This document shows, piece by piece, positions 23,142 to 32,330 of a DNA stretch of 64,000 nucleotides (positions are counted from its first letter, which is position 1; every line of letters begins with the position of its first letter). The position numbers and the translations under genes were made by a program. The stretch lies in the NCBI RefSeq assembly GCF_023746555.1, contig NZ_CP098755.1, forward strand, positions 3,546,501 through 3,610,500, given 5' to 3'. The notes below the pieces were generated by a model. That model saw only the letters and a list, made by a program, of their open reading frames with translations. It did not search any database and was not told the DNA's origin. The stretch is from Brevibacillus ruminantium (lineage in GTDB: Bacteria > Bacillota > Bacilli > Brevibacillales > Brevibacillaceae).

Positions 23142-23518
23142 AGTATCATCGCCGTAACGTTGCCGCCTTGGCTTTGCTCCGCAGTAAAACACATCCATTG
23201 CCGGAGTAGAGAATCGACCAGCGGGCTCCCCGTGGTGACGGCAGCTCTTTCAATCGACCAAGAATATCCCTGATCGCTCTCCGCTGTGATTCCGCGGGCT
23301 TCCGCGCCCAGCGTTTCGTCATTGTCTGTCAGGGCCATGGCCTCAACCAGACGAAAATGAGCTACCTCAAGGCGACTGTCGTTGTCTACGAAAGGTCGGG
23401 TGGTAAACAATTCGATACGGACCTTAGCTTCGTCGATGAGATAGGAAAGCCGCTCAGGTGTCATGTCCTCAACGGCCCTCGTGCTACTCTGCTGCTTTAC
23501 CTTCTCCGGTGTCAGCAT
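23138..23518 (-). CDS. yqbG: DUF3199 head-tail connector, YqbG-like
   Basis: A 126-residue connector (MLTPEKVKQQSSTRAVEDMT; LSYLIDEAKVRIELFTTRPF; MALTDNDETLGAEARGITAE). YqbG/gp15-type proteins form the ring below the portal. GGGGAGG lies eight bases before ATG; overlaps both neighbours. Confidence 0.83.
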   Translation of the reverse strand: MLTPEKVKQQSSTRAVEDMTPERLSYLIDEAKVRIELFTTRPFVDNDSRLEVAHFRLVEAMALTDNDETLGAEARGITAESDQGYSWSIERAAVTTGSPLVDSLLRQWMCFTAEQSQGGNVTAMIL

Positions 23519-23696
23519 GTTTACCGCCTCCCCGCCCGGCCTTCTTCTCCTCTACGGTTTCGAGGTCGTCATAAGCTGTAGTCAGTTGTTTTGCCTCTTC
23601 TTCAGGGACCTCGTACGTTTCACCGGCATAGAAAAAGCGCCCGCCACCGATATGCAAAGCGCCTTTTTCATGCTTGTATTTGATTATTTTGGCCAC
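23484..23696 (-). CDS. small capsid-region protein (YqbF position)
   Basis: A 70-residue protein: an N-terminal domain (HIGGGRFFYAGETYEVPEEE) resembling the beta-rich N-terminus of YqbF, then a charged Gly-rich tail. GTG start with GAGGGG upstream. It is shorter than B. subtilis YqbF and lacks its C-terminal helical domain. Confidence 0.65.
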   Translation of the reverse strand: MAKIIKYKHEKGALHIGGGRFFYAGETYEVPEEEAKQLTTAYDDLETVEEKKAGRGGGKHADTGEGKAAE

Positions 23697-23713
23697 CGCT
23701 CATAACCCCTCTC

Positions 23714-24658
23714 TTACAGCTTTGATCCAGTCATCCAAGCGACTGCTTCCGGCTCCAAGACCGCTGCATCAGCATAGCCGAACAGAATATGATAAGTCGC
23801 ATCTTTAATGGCTGCCGTGGCTCCGTCTGCTGTACGTTTATAGCGAAGGTCCCGGGTGAATACCGGCACTAGGTTGCTCAATGGCGTCAAGGCAACGAAC
23901 CCAGTTTGCAATGATTGCACTACTTCGATTGGGTAGCCAGCTATCTCTGTCAATTTGCCGTTTACCAGCGTGACGTCACCGAGTGCGGTTTGGCGTTTTT
24001 GAATGAGCGCTACCAGCTTTTGATACGTCCGGCGCGGCATGATCCATGTCAGGTCGGTCATGTTCAGATACTTTTCATCCAACAAGAGGACGTGGTTGAC
24101 GAAATCATCAATCGTTGGTTCGTTCGTGCCCAGGTCCGTTTTCAGGGTGGACGCTTTCATCTTCTTCACGAAGCCATCCAAAACAGACAAAAACGGATCA
24201 GGGGTAGTCCCGTCTGCCGATTTTGCCGTTGTATCACCATTGAAGAGTAGGTCTTGCATGTCAACGCCGAACTGTCCTTGTACCAGATCGATCGTCTTTG
24301 TTTCGACATCATCCCCGCGGGCAGTGTCGTTGTACCATACGTCATCGTCTTTCAACCATTCATCCCAGAATACCTTTTTCACGGCGTACGGTACTTCTGG
24401 AGTGGAGATGCTACCAGTACCCGTTGGTTCCTCAGTTCCGGTATGCTCCCGAATCTGGCGGGACTTCACTTTCAATCTTTGCAGCTTACCTGCAGGCGTG
24501 TCCGTGAATTTGGTATTCAGTTTTGGTAGCGTGGTCGCCTTTTTCAAGGTGTCCACAAGGAAAGCTTCCGCTTCTTTTTTCGGCATGGGCAGATCGATCG
24601 ACTTGCGAATTGTCGCGAGCTGCTGCTCTTTCGAAATCAGTTGGTTGTTTGTTGGCAT
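23714..24658 (-). CDS. xkdG: major capsid protein, XkdG-like
   Basis: A 314-residue major capsid protein of the PBSX type (YAVKKVFWDEWLKDDDVWYN; DLVQGQFGVDMQDLLFNGDT; FVALTPLSNLVPVFTRDLRY; ILFGYADAAVLEPEAVAWMT). The ATG chosen is one base after the stop of the protease gene, whose last codons supply GGAGG; the ATG five codons earlier has no such signal. Builds the head shell. Confidence 0.92.
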   Translation of the reverse strand: MPTNNQLISKEQQLATIRKSIDLPMPKKEAEAFLVDTLKKATTLPKLNTKFTDTPAGKLQRLKVKSRQIREHTGTEEPTGTGSISTPEVPYAVKKVFWDEWLKDDDVWYNDTARGDDVETKTIDLVQGQFGVDMQDLLFNGDTTAKSADGTTPDPFLSVLDGFVKKMKASTLKTDLGTNEPTIDDFVNHVLLLDEKYLNMTDLTWIMPRRTYQKLVALIQKRQTALGDVTLVNGKLTEIAGYPIEVVQSLQTGFVALTPLSNLVPVFTRDLRYKRTADGATAAIKDATYHILFGYADAAVLEPEAVAWMTGSKL

Positions 24659-24659
24659 C

Positions 24660-25946
24660 TTATTGACCTCCATTCATGAGTCGGATGTAGCTGGGTACCT
24701 CACTCTTTTCAACCGTCTCTCCAGCTGCTGGCGGTTGGCCGCTTGCACCGCGGCTATTTTTTACAAGCTGCAGGTCAGCAGACAGAGTCTCTACCTGTTT
24801 TGTGATTGGTTCCAGAGCCTTTTGAATGGCTTGCGTGAGCGCGTCATCCACGAGATTGGCCGTAGCAGTCGTCTCTCCTCCCTCCTCTTTCTTCAACTCA
24901 GAAACCTCGGTTTGCAGATCCTGCAGTTGCTTGGTGATCGGGGCCAATGCCGCCGTCACCGCTTTTTCGATGTCTTCTTGTTTCACTTCTTCTTCCTCTC
25001 CTTTTGGTTGGGCTTTTTCACGTAGGGTTGAGAGTGCGGCAATTGCTTCCTCGACTGCTTGTAAATTGGCAGAAGACAGTACCTTGCCAGCTTTTTTCAC
25101 AGCTTCCAAGCGCTCTGGGAAGTCATCTGACTTTACAATCTCACTGTCAGTCGGCCACTGAGCTGCTAGGGCAACAGCCACTATCTTATACTCGTCAATG
25201 GTCTTCCCGATGGCCTCAGCTTTATCTGTGATTTCAGGATCGTTTAAAATCTCACGCATGGTATCTGTAAAGGCCCATTGCGAATCGTACCACTTGTCTT
25301 GGATATCCCTAGCCGCGATCCGACTTTTAAACGATTGCACCGCTTTAGCAATCGGGGAGGGTTTCATTCCCGGCAACATTTCCTGCAACGCCTTTTTGAT
25401 TGCATGCAAAAGCCCCTTCTCTACCGTTTCCTCTTCGGTACCAGAAGGAGCTTCCTCCACTTTCTCGCGCTTACCGATTCCCCACATGGAGAAACCCGTG
25501 ATTTCGCCTTTTTCAATTTGTTGCCAAGTATCTGAATCCGTTACCTTCACCCCAGCCACCCAAGACCCCTTTTTGATCTCCTGATCGCCAAGTTCCATGT
25601 TAATGGGAGCAATATACGACTCCACAACATAACCCTTGTCAGCATCAAGGTCGTGCTGCTTGTCGATATTGTGAGTATGCTGGCTTTCCATGAAGGCGTG
25701 GGCTGCTTTCTCGATTTCCTCGGCCGTCATAAAGTCGCCATGTGCGTCCACGACTTCCGGCTCATAAACCACACCGTACACGATCTGCTTCGCTTTGTCA
25801 GCTTTGGCTATCGTGATACTCTTCTGCACCGGCTCTTTGCCCTCTTCCTTGATAATCGCAAATGGCCGTCCGTTTGCCCCCTTATCAACCAATGAGATGT
25901 GTGTTATCTTTGCGTCTTTCAAAGCATACTTTGGCATTTTTTTCAC
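24660..25946 (-). CDS. xkdF: XkdF-like prohead protease/scaffold fusion
   Basis: A 428-residue protein. The first 170 residues resemble the XkdF putative serine protease (ITHISLVDKGANGRPFAIIK; VYGVVYEPEVVDAHGDFMTA; HTHNIDKQHD). The C-terminal 250 residues are helical with two coiled-coil blocks (IEKAVTAALAPITKQLQDLQ and its near copy QAIQKALEPITKQVETLSAD), as expected of a scaffold. Protease and scaffold on one chain, upstream of the capsid gene, is the PBSX plan. Confidence 0.87.
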   Translation of the reverse strand: MKKMPKYALKDAKITHISLVDKGANGRPFAIIKEEGKEPVQKSITIAKADKAKQIVYGVVYEPEVVDAHGDFMTAEEIEKAAHAFMESQHTHNIDKQHDLDADKGYVVESYIAPINMELGDQEIKKGSWVAGVKVTDSDTWQQIEKGEITGFSMWGIGKREKVEEAPSGTEEETVEKGLLHAIKKALQEMLPGMKPSPIAKAVQSFKSRIAARDIQDKWYDSQWAFTDTMREILNDPEITDKAEAIGKTIDEYKIVAVALAAQWPTDSEIVKSDDFPERLEAVKKAGKVLSSANLQAVEEAIAALSTLREKAQPKGEEEEVKQEDIEKAVTAALAPITKQLQDLQTEVSELKKEEGGETTATANLVDDALTQAIQKALEPITKQVETLSADLQLVKNSRGASGQPPAAGETVEKSEVPSYIRLMNGGQ

Positions 25947-25956
25947 CCCCTTTCTA

Positions 25957-26784
25957 TCAAAAAACTGCCTGCATTGTGCAGCGACATTTCACAATTTGTT
26001 TCGCGCTTCCTGCCGGGTCCCCTGGATACATCAGCTTTTCACCTCCCACTTTAAAAGGCTTGTCAATATCGACAGTCTGACCGTTTGCCTCTCGATGATC
26101 TTTTCTTGTCCGCTTGTTGTTCGCGGAGCGCCAGCGCTTTTTCTTGACGAGACCGGACTGTTTCCAACCTTCCAGCTTACCGCCATTAGCCGCAGCCGTA
26201 GAAAGTGTGCGTGAGACGGTTACGGCTCTCGTCATGCTGAACGGCCCTTCTTCCCCGCTGGCTGCCTGCTTGCTTACCTCTTTAACCAATACAGCCCGCT
26301 CAGCAGGAGTCTTTCCTGTCTCGATAGCACGCTTGAAAGAACGGATCATGTGATCGGCTGTTGTCCCATTCATGGCCGGAACCAGTTTTTTCAGTCTTTT
26401 GGCAAACTTGGCCGCAGCTTTGTTTTCCTGCTCCCATTTGGCATCCGTATTAATCCCGGCTGCTTCTGATTCTCCTGCAAGCTGAAAGAGCGGCATGAAG
26501 GCGTTGTAAACAGCCTCCTCAAACTTCTCCTGAAAAAAGTCGCCTGACTGAACCTGCATAATCACTTTCCAGAGCTCATCGGCGTGGACGACCAGTTCGT
26601 CACTTAACTCCTGAATGGATTCGTCGAGTGCCTTTCCCTGCAACTCCAGCAGATCAGCAATCGATTCCTCTCCGTCCTTGTACAGCTTCTCCAGCAGTGC
26701 TCGCTCGGCGTGATTCAGGTCCAGGCTGTCCAAAAACTCATCGTCATCAGCCTTTGCGATAAGATGCAAGCATTGATCACACAT
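25957..26784 (-). CDS. minor head protein (Mu gpF/SPP1 gp7-like)
   Basis: A 275-residue head morphogenesis protein. The C-terminal 70 residues carry the Mu F-like motif (KKKRWRSANNKRTRKDHREA; YPGDPAGSAKQIVKCRCTM). The start is MCDQCLHLI, whose ATG overlaps the portal stop; CxxC at the N-terminus may bind metal. Such proteins are injected or sit near the portal. Confidence 0.85.
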   Translation of the reverse strand: MCDQCLHLIAKADDDEFLDSLDLNHAERALLEKLYKDGEESIADLLELQGKALDESIQELSDELVVHADELWKVIMQVQSGDFFQEKFEEAVYNAFMPLFQLAGESEAAGINTDAKWEQENKAAAKFAKRLKKLVPAMNGTTADHMIRSFKRAIETGKTPAERAVLVKEVSKQAASGEEGPFSMTRAVTVSRTLSTAAANGGKLEGWKQSGLVKKKRWRSANNKRTRKDHREANGQTVDIDKPFKVGGEKLMYPGDPAGSAKQIVKCRCTMQAVF

Positions 26785-28228
26785 GATGCTTCTCCCTCGT
26801 TTCGCGGAGCAGGCGCTTTGCGATTGTGGCCAGTTGTTCTTCCGGATCTTCTTCTGTTGCAAACGGTGTGAATGATGATGTCAATTGAGCAATCGGCGTA
26901 TCCAGATAGCCAGCTGGGAAACGAGCCTCGTCAAGGACTGTTCCCAGTACTTCTTCTGCAATCGGGATCAGGTCACGAACAACCAAGATGCCCCTGTCGG
27001 CCAGGTAATCCAACATCGCCTTTCGCTCATCTGGGTCGGAAATCTTCGGCCCGCGAAGCACAGCTTTTACCCGGTAGACACCGATGGAAGGAAACAGCCT
27101 TTTGTTGAAAATTTCATTCATGAGCCAGACCCGGTAAGGAATGAATACCTGCTCCTCTGCGATTCGCCGCGCGTTATCACTCGTTGCGCGGTTGTAATCT
27201 TCAGATTCCCCTGTAAGGATCGGCGGCAGCCGGAAAGCAGAGCGTATCTCTATACGTTTGTCCTTGTTGTATTCACTGAACAGCGCATCTTGCTGAAGAA
27301 GGTCGTTGAGCTTGTCCAGCTTTACTTCGGTTTTCTCCTTCTCGTCGCCGGTGAGTCCCTTCTCAAACCCCTCAACTTCCAAATACAGAATACCGCCTTG
27401 AGATTTTTGTCCTCTGGCATTTCGTATTGCTTCAATTGATTGAGGTGTGAGTTGACCGTTAATAACCGACAGCAACATGGAAAGCATACGGCCATCTTCA
27501 AAGTAATTCAGATTCAATTCTTCTGCCCGACGGCTGCCGAGGATACCAGGAGTGTTTCCAGCCCAACGAGGCTCGCCGTATACTCCGTTCCCAAGTTTCA
27601 GGTGAATGACTTCGTTCTCAGTCCCTGGTGAGCCGAACTCGCGGAACCAAACGATGTTGTTCCCGCGCTTTTGAGCATAACGTCGGACCCACTTCTCCTG
27701 AGTGAACTCTTCGACTTTCCCTTGAACCAGCCGCTTGTACTTCATGGTTACCTTCGTCTGCTCCGCAGTACACCGCATATTTTGTGGTGGTATTCGGTAA
27801 AGTGCCGGCAGGCCGCCGCCGCGGGCAACCTCTATATAGGCGTCGCCACAGGATTCCAAGTCATCGACCAGCTCGGCAAGCAACTGCTCAATTGATTTTT
27901 CAAGGTTAGCCGTTTGAAGGAACCGCTCCGCGATATCCCATTCAGCCTTAGCAGTTTTATCGCTCTCGTTCGGCATATATTCAAGAGCACAGCCGTACCC
28001 GGTTACGTTGGTCTTGTACGCCTCGATGCACTGGGGAATAATGCTGCTTTGCTTTACAACAGCAAAAAGTGCTGCCGGGGTGACCTCCGGTACGATTAGG
28101 CCGTGCTGCTCGTAGTCGCCTTTGAACTTGTCCGCGGGCAACTGCTGACTCGCTGGTGCCTCTTCCGCTTTGCCAATGGGTATCCATTGTGCACGGCTTC
28201 CTGCACTCTCGGCTGCCAAGTCACTCAT
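26777..28228 (-). CDS. xkdE: portal protein, PBSX family (XkdE-like)
   Basis: A 483-residue portal protein (LFAVVKQSSIIPQCIEAYKT; ELVDDLESCGDAYIEVARGG; FREFGSPGTENEVIHLKLGN; PRWAGNTPGILGSRRAEELN; LPPILTGESEDYNRATSDNA). Twelve copies form the ring through which DNA enters. The start is MSDLAAES, overlapping the terminase stop as TAATG with GGAGG nine bases upstream. Confidence 0.93.
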   Translation of the reverse strand: MSDLAAESAGSRAQWIPIGKAEEAPASQQLPADKFKGDYEQHGLIVPEVTPAALFAVVKQSSIIPQCIEAYKTNVTGYGCALEYMPNESDKTAKAEWDIAERFLQTANLEKSIEQLLAELVDDLESCGDAYIEVARGGGLPALYRIPPQNMRCTAEQTKVTMKYKRLVQGKVEEFTQEKWVRRYAQKRGNNIVWFREFGSPGTENEVIHLKLGNGVYGEPRWAGNTPGILGSRRAEELNLNYFEDGRMLSMLLSVINGQLTPQSIEAIRNARGQKSQGGILYLEVEGFEKGLTGDEKEKTEVKLDKLNDLLQQDALFSEYNKDKRIEIRSAFRLPPILTGESEDYNRATSDNARRIAEEQVFIPYRVWLMNEIFNKRLFPSIGVYRVKAVLRGPKISDPDERKAMLDYLADRGILVVRDLIPIAEEVLGTVLDEARFPAGYLDTPIAQLTSSFTPFATEEDPEEQLATIAKRLLRETREKHHV

Positions 28229-29676
28229 TATATCCATCCTCCTCTCGCCTTTTGTCGTCTCTCTTCCCTCTTCTGGCTAAGCTGCACCATAAGCCAATCG
28301 TTGTACAAAGCGTATCGTTTTGCGTCCTGAGTGTGGTTGTCCTTGTCAACTGGCTCTTCAAGAGTTACCCCTTTTTGCTCCTTGTACTTGTAGTTGCCAG
28401 TCTCCTTGATCGTATGAACGAGTGACCGTGCAACGTAGAGGTTGGGGCGTCCGGAAGACTCTTTCACCTTGTACAAACTGGAGACTCGACGAATCCCTGG
28501 GCCGATCGCATTCTCGGCTGGCTTCACCGGCAATTTATAGCGGCGGTAAGTAGAAATATCCCCGGGCTCGGATGGATCCGCCCAAATTACCTCCATGGGG
28601 TACTTCTTATTCAATTCCAAGTACCGCCTTACCAAGCAATCCTCCAAGTTCCCTTTATCGTCAACCACCAAAACGTTCGTCTGGTGGCAGTAGCTTTCCT
28701 CAATGAGAAAGTAGTCTTCGTCAGTACATCCAACGACAAGAAGCACAGCCGGGTCATTCCAGCCATGGTCCATCCCACCGATGTACCGCTTAAAAGTCAC
28801 TTCCCTTTCCTCTCCACGTGGGAAGGTCACACGAAACAAACGGCGTGCCAGATCGATCGGTTGGATATCGACACAGTGGATGCTCCGGTCAAACTCCTCA
28901 TAAACCTGGCCGTGGAAGACGTTGAACTTCGCATAAATTTCACGCTTCACGTATCGTTCAGGGTACGTCTCGATCATCCTCTGGATGTTCTTTTGCAATT
29001 CAGGGATGGGATTGTCCTTCGACGTCCAGTAGAAGTTTCGCCAGTCGGGGTCATTCTGATAGCGATCCTCTTCCAAGCCAGCATCAATGAACTGGCCGCG
29101 CAGCACTATCTCCTCTGCAAACCAGTTGATTCCCTCGGGCGTTGTTGTCCAAATTGACCACCCACCCTTATCTGCCAGAGCATAGGCAAGGTAACCAGAC
29201 CATGTCTCTGGCTTCATCTTCGATGCCTCATCGAGCCAAACACCATTGAGGCCACGACCTACGAGTTTCTTGGGATTCTCGGCGGACTTGAATCGGATCA
29301 GGACGTACCCCTTCAACCAGACAAAATTTCCGGACGCGTTCCAGGTATCGATCATATCTTCCGGGATGACCTGTGAAAGCTCTTCCTGTTGAATCTCGGA
29401 CATGTTGTAGTCGGGGGCTACACACCAGTATTCCAGCCGTGGCTTTGGCTTCTTTACCTTCTTCAAATTGAGAGGGGGCTTATATGGCAACCCTTTCCCC
29501 GCCTCAATATCGGCCAGGATGTTATCGAAGAATTTCCGCGCACCAACATTCGTCTTCCCGCCCCGGCGGCCGCAGTTCATGACGACATTTCGAGCGTCGC
29601 ACTCCATAACCTCAATCTGTTTATCGTGCGGGGTCCATCCATCGAAAGGATCAAGTTCGAGAGCTAGGTTTGTCAC
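28228..29676 (-). CDS. xtmB: terminase large subunit, PBSX family (XtmB-like)
   Basis: A 482-residue terminase motor. Walker A MNCGRRGGKTN and Walker B LNGVWLDEASKM are present; the nuclease domain includes GGMDHGWNDPAVLLVVG and EVIWADPSEPG. The start is GTG (VTNLALEL) with GGAGG seven bases upstream, inside the end of the small subunit gene. Packages DNA into proheads. Confidence 0.93.
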   Translation of the reverse strand: MTNLALELDPFDGWTPHDKQIEVMECDARNVVMNCGRRGGKTNVGARKFFDNILADIEAGKGLPYKPPLNLKKVKKPKPRLEYWCVAPDYNMSEIQQEELSQVIPEDMIDTWNASGNFVWLKGYVLIRFKSAENPKKLVGRGLNGVWLDEASKMKPETWSGYLAYALADKGGWSIWTTTPEGINWFAEEIVLRGQFIDAGLEEDRYQNDPDWRNFYWTSKDNPIPELQKNIQRMIETYPERYVKREIYAKFNVFHGQVYEEFDRSIHCVDIQPIDLARRLFRVTFPRGEEREVTFKRYIGGMDHGWNDPAVLLVVGCTDEDYFLIEESYCHQTNVLVVDDKGNLEDCLVRRYLELNKKYPMEVIWADPSEPGDISTYRRYKLPVKPAENAIGPGIRRVSSLYKVKESSGRPNLYVARSLVHTIKETGNYKYKEQKGVTLEEPVDKDNHTQDAKRYALYNDWLMVQLSQKREERRQKARGGWI

Positions 29677-30280
29677 GCGACCACCTCCGCACCACGATAT
29701 CCTGTTGAGGGCCACCACCATTGCTCAACAACTGCGCTTTGAGCTGGATAGCCTTCAGCTTTTTATCCTGGACTCTGGTCAGAGCTTCCTCCAGCGCAAG
29801 AATATCTTCGATCGCCCGAAACTCAGTTTCTTCAATTTCGGTTGTGGCCAGTTCATTTCTTGATAAGACGACCGTTTTTGTTTGGCCTGTCTTGTCGTCG
29901 TGAACCTGCACTGGTTCCTTTATGGTGACCCTCTCCTGAAGGACCCGGCGCTGCTTTTCCGTCAATCCTTCCTTCAAGTCACGAATGCGGAGCATCATTT
30001 CACGCTCACGCCACGAAAACAAGCGAATTTCTTCTTCCGCCTGTTGAACTGGATCAAGACTGATCCTATCAAGCACCTCGGCTTGTTCTGGAGTCAGAGC
30101 GTCCATCCAGATGGACTGGTATTCGCCCGTTTTGACCGCGTTGGTATTGCGTTGGGGAGCACCGCCGCCAGCACCGTGGAAACGGCACACATCCCATCCT
30201 GACTTTGCCCAGTTTTTGCATTGCTCGCCCCGTTGCTTACTTCGTGCTTTGCATCTTTGTTTTTCCGGGTTTCGCGCCAT
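29651..30280 (-). CDS. xtmA: terminase small subunit (XtmA-like) with Cys/His N-terminus
   Basis: A 209-residue protein. N-terminal RCKARSKQRGEQCKNWAKSG followed by CRFHGAGGGAPQRNTNAVKT, a metal-binding HGAGG/C motif found in terminase-associated proteins, then helical domains (TEKQRRVLQERVTIKEPVQV) and a Gln-rich end. It overlaps the large subunit by 26 bases. Expected to recognise the packaging site. Confidence 0.82.
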   Translation of the reverse strand: MARNPEKQRCKARSKQRGEQCKNWAKSGWDVCRFHGAGGGAPQRNTNAVKTGEYQSIWMDALTPEQAEVLDRISLDPVQQAEEEIRLFSWREREMMLRIRDLKEGLTEKQRRVLQERVTIKEPVQVHDDKTGQTKTVVLSRNELATTEIEETEFRAIEDILALEEALTRVQDKKLKAIQLKAQLLSNGGGPQQDIVVRRWSRDKPSSRT

Positions 30281-30372
30281 CTACATGACCACCACCTCAC
30301 CACTCCATGGGGTTGTTTTTCAAAAAAAGAAGAGGCCAACTCGGCTCTCTCTTTTGTTCATTCTCGTATCTA

Positions 30373-30606
30373 TCAGAGCTCACACTTTTGTAGCTCAATA
30401 TCAAGTTCAATCAGCTTCTTCAGATCATCCACCGTTTTAATTTCGATGTGCCCGGATTGGAAGTCTTTGATCCACTTACCGATTGCGGCTTTCACGACTT
30501 TCCTATACTGCTCCTTGGATTCCAAGATACCTTGGACGACTTCGACCTCATGCTGTAGCAACAGGTCATTAGAAACAGAATGAGAACACTCGTTTGTATT
30601 TTTCAT
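30373..30606 (-). CDS. small helical protein upstream of terminase
   Basis: A 77-residue protein (LLQHEVEVVQGILESKEQYR; VDDLKKLIELDIELQ). GAGGGTG lies six bases before the ATG. First gene of the packaging operon after a structured 137-base gap. Its start codon overlaps the -35 of a plus-strand promoter. Function unknown. Confidence 0.65.
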   Translation of the reverse strand: MKNTNECSHSVSNDLLLQHEVEVVQGILESKEQYRKVVKAAIGKWIKDFQSGHIEIKTVDDLKKLIELDIELQKCEL

Positions 30607-30740
30607 TGAGACACCCTCAGCTTTCCTGTAAAATGGAAAACGAGATAGCGAGTAGAGGAATCTGCGGCCGCAGGGTTTCGCTATCTCAGCCGGGGGTGTC
30701 CCGGGGTCTACGGGAGGGCGTTGGAGCGTCCTCCCTTTTC
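30606..30740 (+). ncRNA. candidate plus-strand small RNA (about 100 nt)
   Basis: A promoter TTGAGA (30606-30611), 17-base spacer, TAAAAT (30629-30634) predicts a start near 30641. The RNA begins with GAGATAGCGA (30642-30651), which pairs perfectly with TCGCTATCTC (30678-30687) and encloses the palindrome CTGCGGCCGCAG, then a small CCGGG/CCCGG hairpin, then the terminator GGGAGGGCG-TTGGAG-CGTCCTCCC followed by TTTTC. The terminator contains a G-U pair possible only on the plus strand. It lies antisense to the leader between the methyltransferase and terminase genes. No ORF is visible. Confidence 0.6.
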
Positions 30741-30742
30741 TA

Positions 30743-31786
30743 TTATGCTATGGGAAGCCACTGATCATAGATTGCAGACGCAATCCCTTTCATCATCAAC
30801 GGAGGGACAGACATACCGCAAACATATTGAACATCCGCACCCATGAAATCGTAGTCACGTGGGAATGTCTGAATGCGAATAATGTCCATATCGCTGATGT
30901 AATAAGGTTCATCATATCTGATAAAGCAAGAATTGCTCGCAATCGTGTTTGGTACTCGGTCATCCTTTACCAAAATGGAGTTGAAATTACTGACCTTACC
31001 GTTGATTCGTTCCGTAATATCCCCGAAACTGTCGTCCCGAGGTCTTCGATTTAACCACCTTTTGTATGTCAAGGTGTTTGGATCAAGTGGTCGCCCTCTT
31101 CCGGATCGAACCTCTTTATACAGCACGGGCCGTTCATGAAATTGTAGAACAAGCTTTGGCAGCTGGAGATCCTTTCGATGAGCAATGAAAAAAATACGTT
31201 CTCGCTTCTGAGGGACGCCCATCGTCGCTGAGTTCAACAAAAAAAGCTGAACGCGATAGCCCAGCTGCTCGAATCTCCGCTTTACCAAAGCGACATATCC
31301 TTTTGCCAGCCCAATGATCATTCCCCTGACGTTTTCGGCTACCACTACCCGCGGGCGAAGCTTCTCCACGACATCCAAAAAATCAAAGAACAGATCATCC
31401 AGCTTTTGCTTTGCCTGCCCTTCCCTGAAATGATGTTCTTTTCCCCATTTCTTCTCACGTTTACCCGCTGTCGAGAAAACGCTACAGGGCGGGGAGCCAT
31501 CCAGAATATCCAGGTCAAATAGTTCCGCCGGCAGCTGATCATCAGGAATCTCTTTGAACTGCTGAATCGGCATCTGAAATGAGAAACGGGGATTTTGATT
31601 CCGCTTGTAAAGAGCCATCATCTGAGGGTCGATTTCTACGTTTCCTAGCACTTCATAGCCCGCCAGTTTGTACCCCATTGTCGATCCTCCACCGCATGAA
31701 AAACATGAAAACACTTTTCGCCCGTTCTTTGGAACGTGCGCCAAATCTGCCAAGCTCCAATCCCATTCACGCTTCATCTTCCGCAT
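30743..31786 (-). CDS. DNA (cytosine-5) methyltransferase
   Basis: A 347-residue C5 methyltransferase. Motif I FSCFSCGGGSTMGYKLAGYE, motif IV GSPPCSVFST with catalytic Cys, motif VI AENVRG, motif VIII QKRERIFFIAHR, and motif X MSVPPLMMKGIASAIYDQ are in order. Start at ATG 31786 with GAGGAAGG upstream, overlapping the ParB-like gene. No restriction enzyme lies beside it, so it likely protects phage DNA or regulates. The target sequence cannot be inferred. Confidence 0.93.
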   Translation of the reverse strand: MRKMKREWDWSLADLAHVPKNGRKVFSCFSCGGGSTMGYKLAGYEVLGNVEIDPQMMALYKRNQNPRFSFQMPIQQFKEIPDDQLPAELFDLDILDGSPPCSVFSTAGKREKKWGKEHHFREGQAKQKLDDLFFDFLDVVEKLRPRVVVAENVRGMIIGLAKGYVALVKRRFEQLGYRVQLFLLNSATMGVPQKRERIFFIAHRKDLQLPKLVLQFHERPVLYKEVRSGRGRPLDPNTLTYKRWLNRRPRDDSFGDITERINGKVSNFNSILVKDDRVPNTIASNSCFIRYDEPYYISDMDIIRIQTFPRDYDFMGADVQYVCGMSVPPLMMKGIASAIYDQWLPIA

Positions 31787-32330
31787 GCCCTTCCTCAAGG
31801 GGAATTGGATCTTTGGGGTTGAAGACGAAGCCGCACCGCGGGCACTGACATTCGAATTTATCCTCTGCGAAGTCGGCCAAATCCAACTCCTTATTGGTGA
31901 ACTCCGCGTCAGCATCGCTCTTGAAAGTAAATTGCTCAATCAATTTGTTTGCTTCCTCCGCGTCAAAGCCAGTCAGTGCAATGTCCAGCTCTCCCTGTAG
32001 CTCTTCCAGGATGTGAGCAAGCTTTTCCTCATCCCAATCCCCCCTGATTTTGTTCAGAGCCAGATTGAGCACCTTCTCCTTGGTCTCGTCCAGATCGACG
32101 ACAGAAACTTCAACCTCGGTAGCTCCCTGCTCGTTGACAAGGATTTTGAACCGCTGATGACCACCCACCAGGTGCCCGGTTCGCTCATTCCAAACGATCG
32201 GCTCCACATACCCGAAGTCTTCGATGGAGCGTTTCAGCTTTTCGTAATCGGGATCTCCCGGCTGAAGGTCAATCCGTGGATTGTACGGCGCCGGGTTGAT
32301 CATCGAAACGGGGATTTTTCGTATGTCCAC
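31767..32330 (-). CDS. ParB-like nuclease-domain phage protein
   Basis: A 187-residue protein with an N-terminal ParB/Sulfiredoxin domain (PVSMINPAPYNPRIDLQPGD; SIEDFGYVEPIVWNERTGHLVGGHQR split by turns) and a C-terminal CxxC zinc-like end (CQCPRCGFVF). GTG start at 32330 with GGAGG seven bases upstream. Such proteins often precede a methyltransferase or terminase in phages; the activity is unknown. Confidence 0.85.
   Translation of the reverse strand: MDIRKIPVSMINPAPYNPRIDLQPGDPDYEKLKRSIEDFGYVEPIVWNERTGHLVGGHQRFKILVNEQGATEVEVSVVDLDETKEKVLNLALNKIRGDWDEEKLAHILEELQGELDIALTGFDAEEANKLIEQFTFKSDADAEFTNKELDLADFAEDKFECQCPRCGFVFNPKDPIPLEEGHAEDEA

Noticed and set aside
24039..25025. 328-codon plus-strand frame over capsid and protease genes
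   Set aside because: Shadow of well-recognised structural genes.
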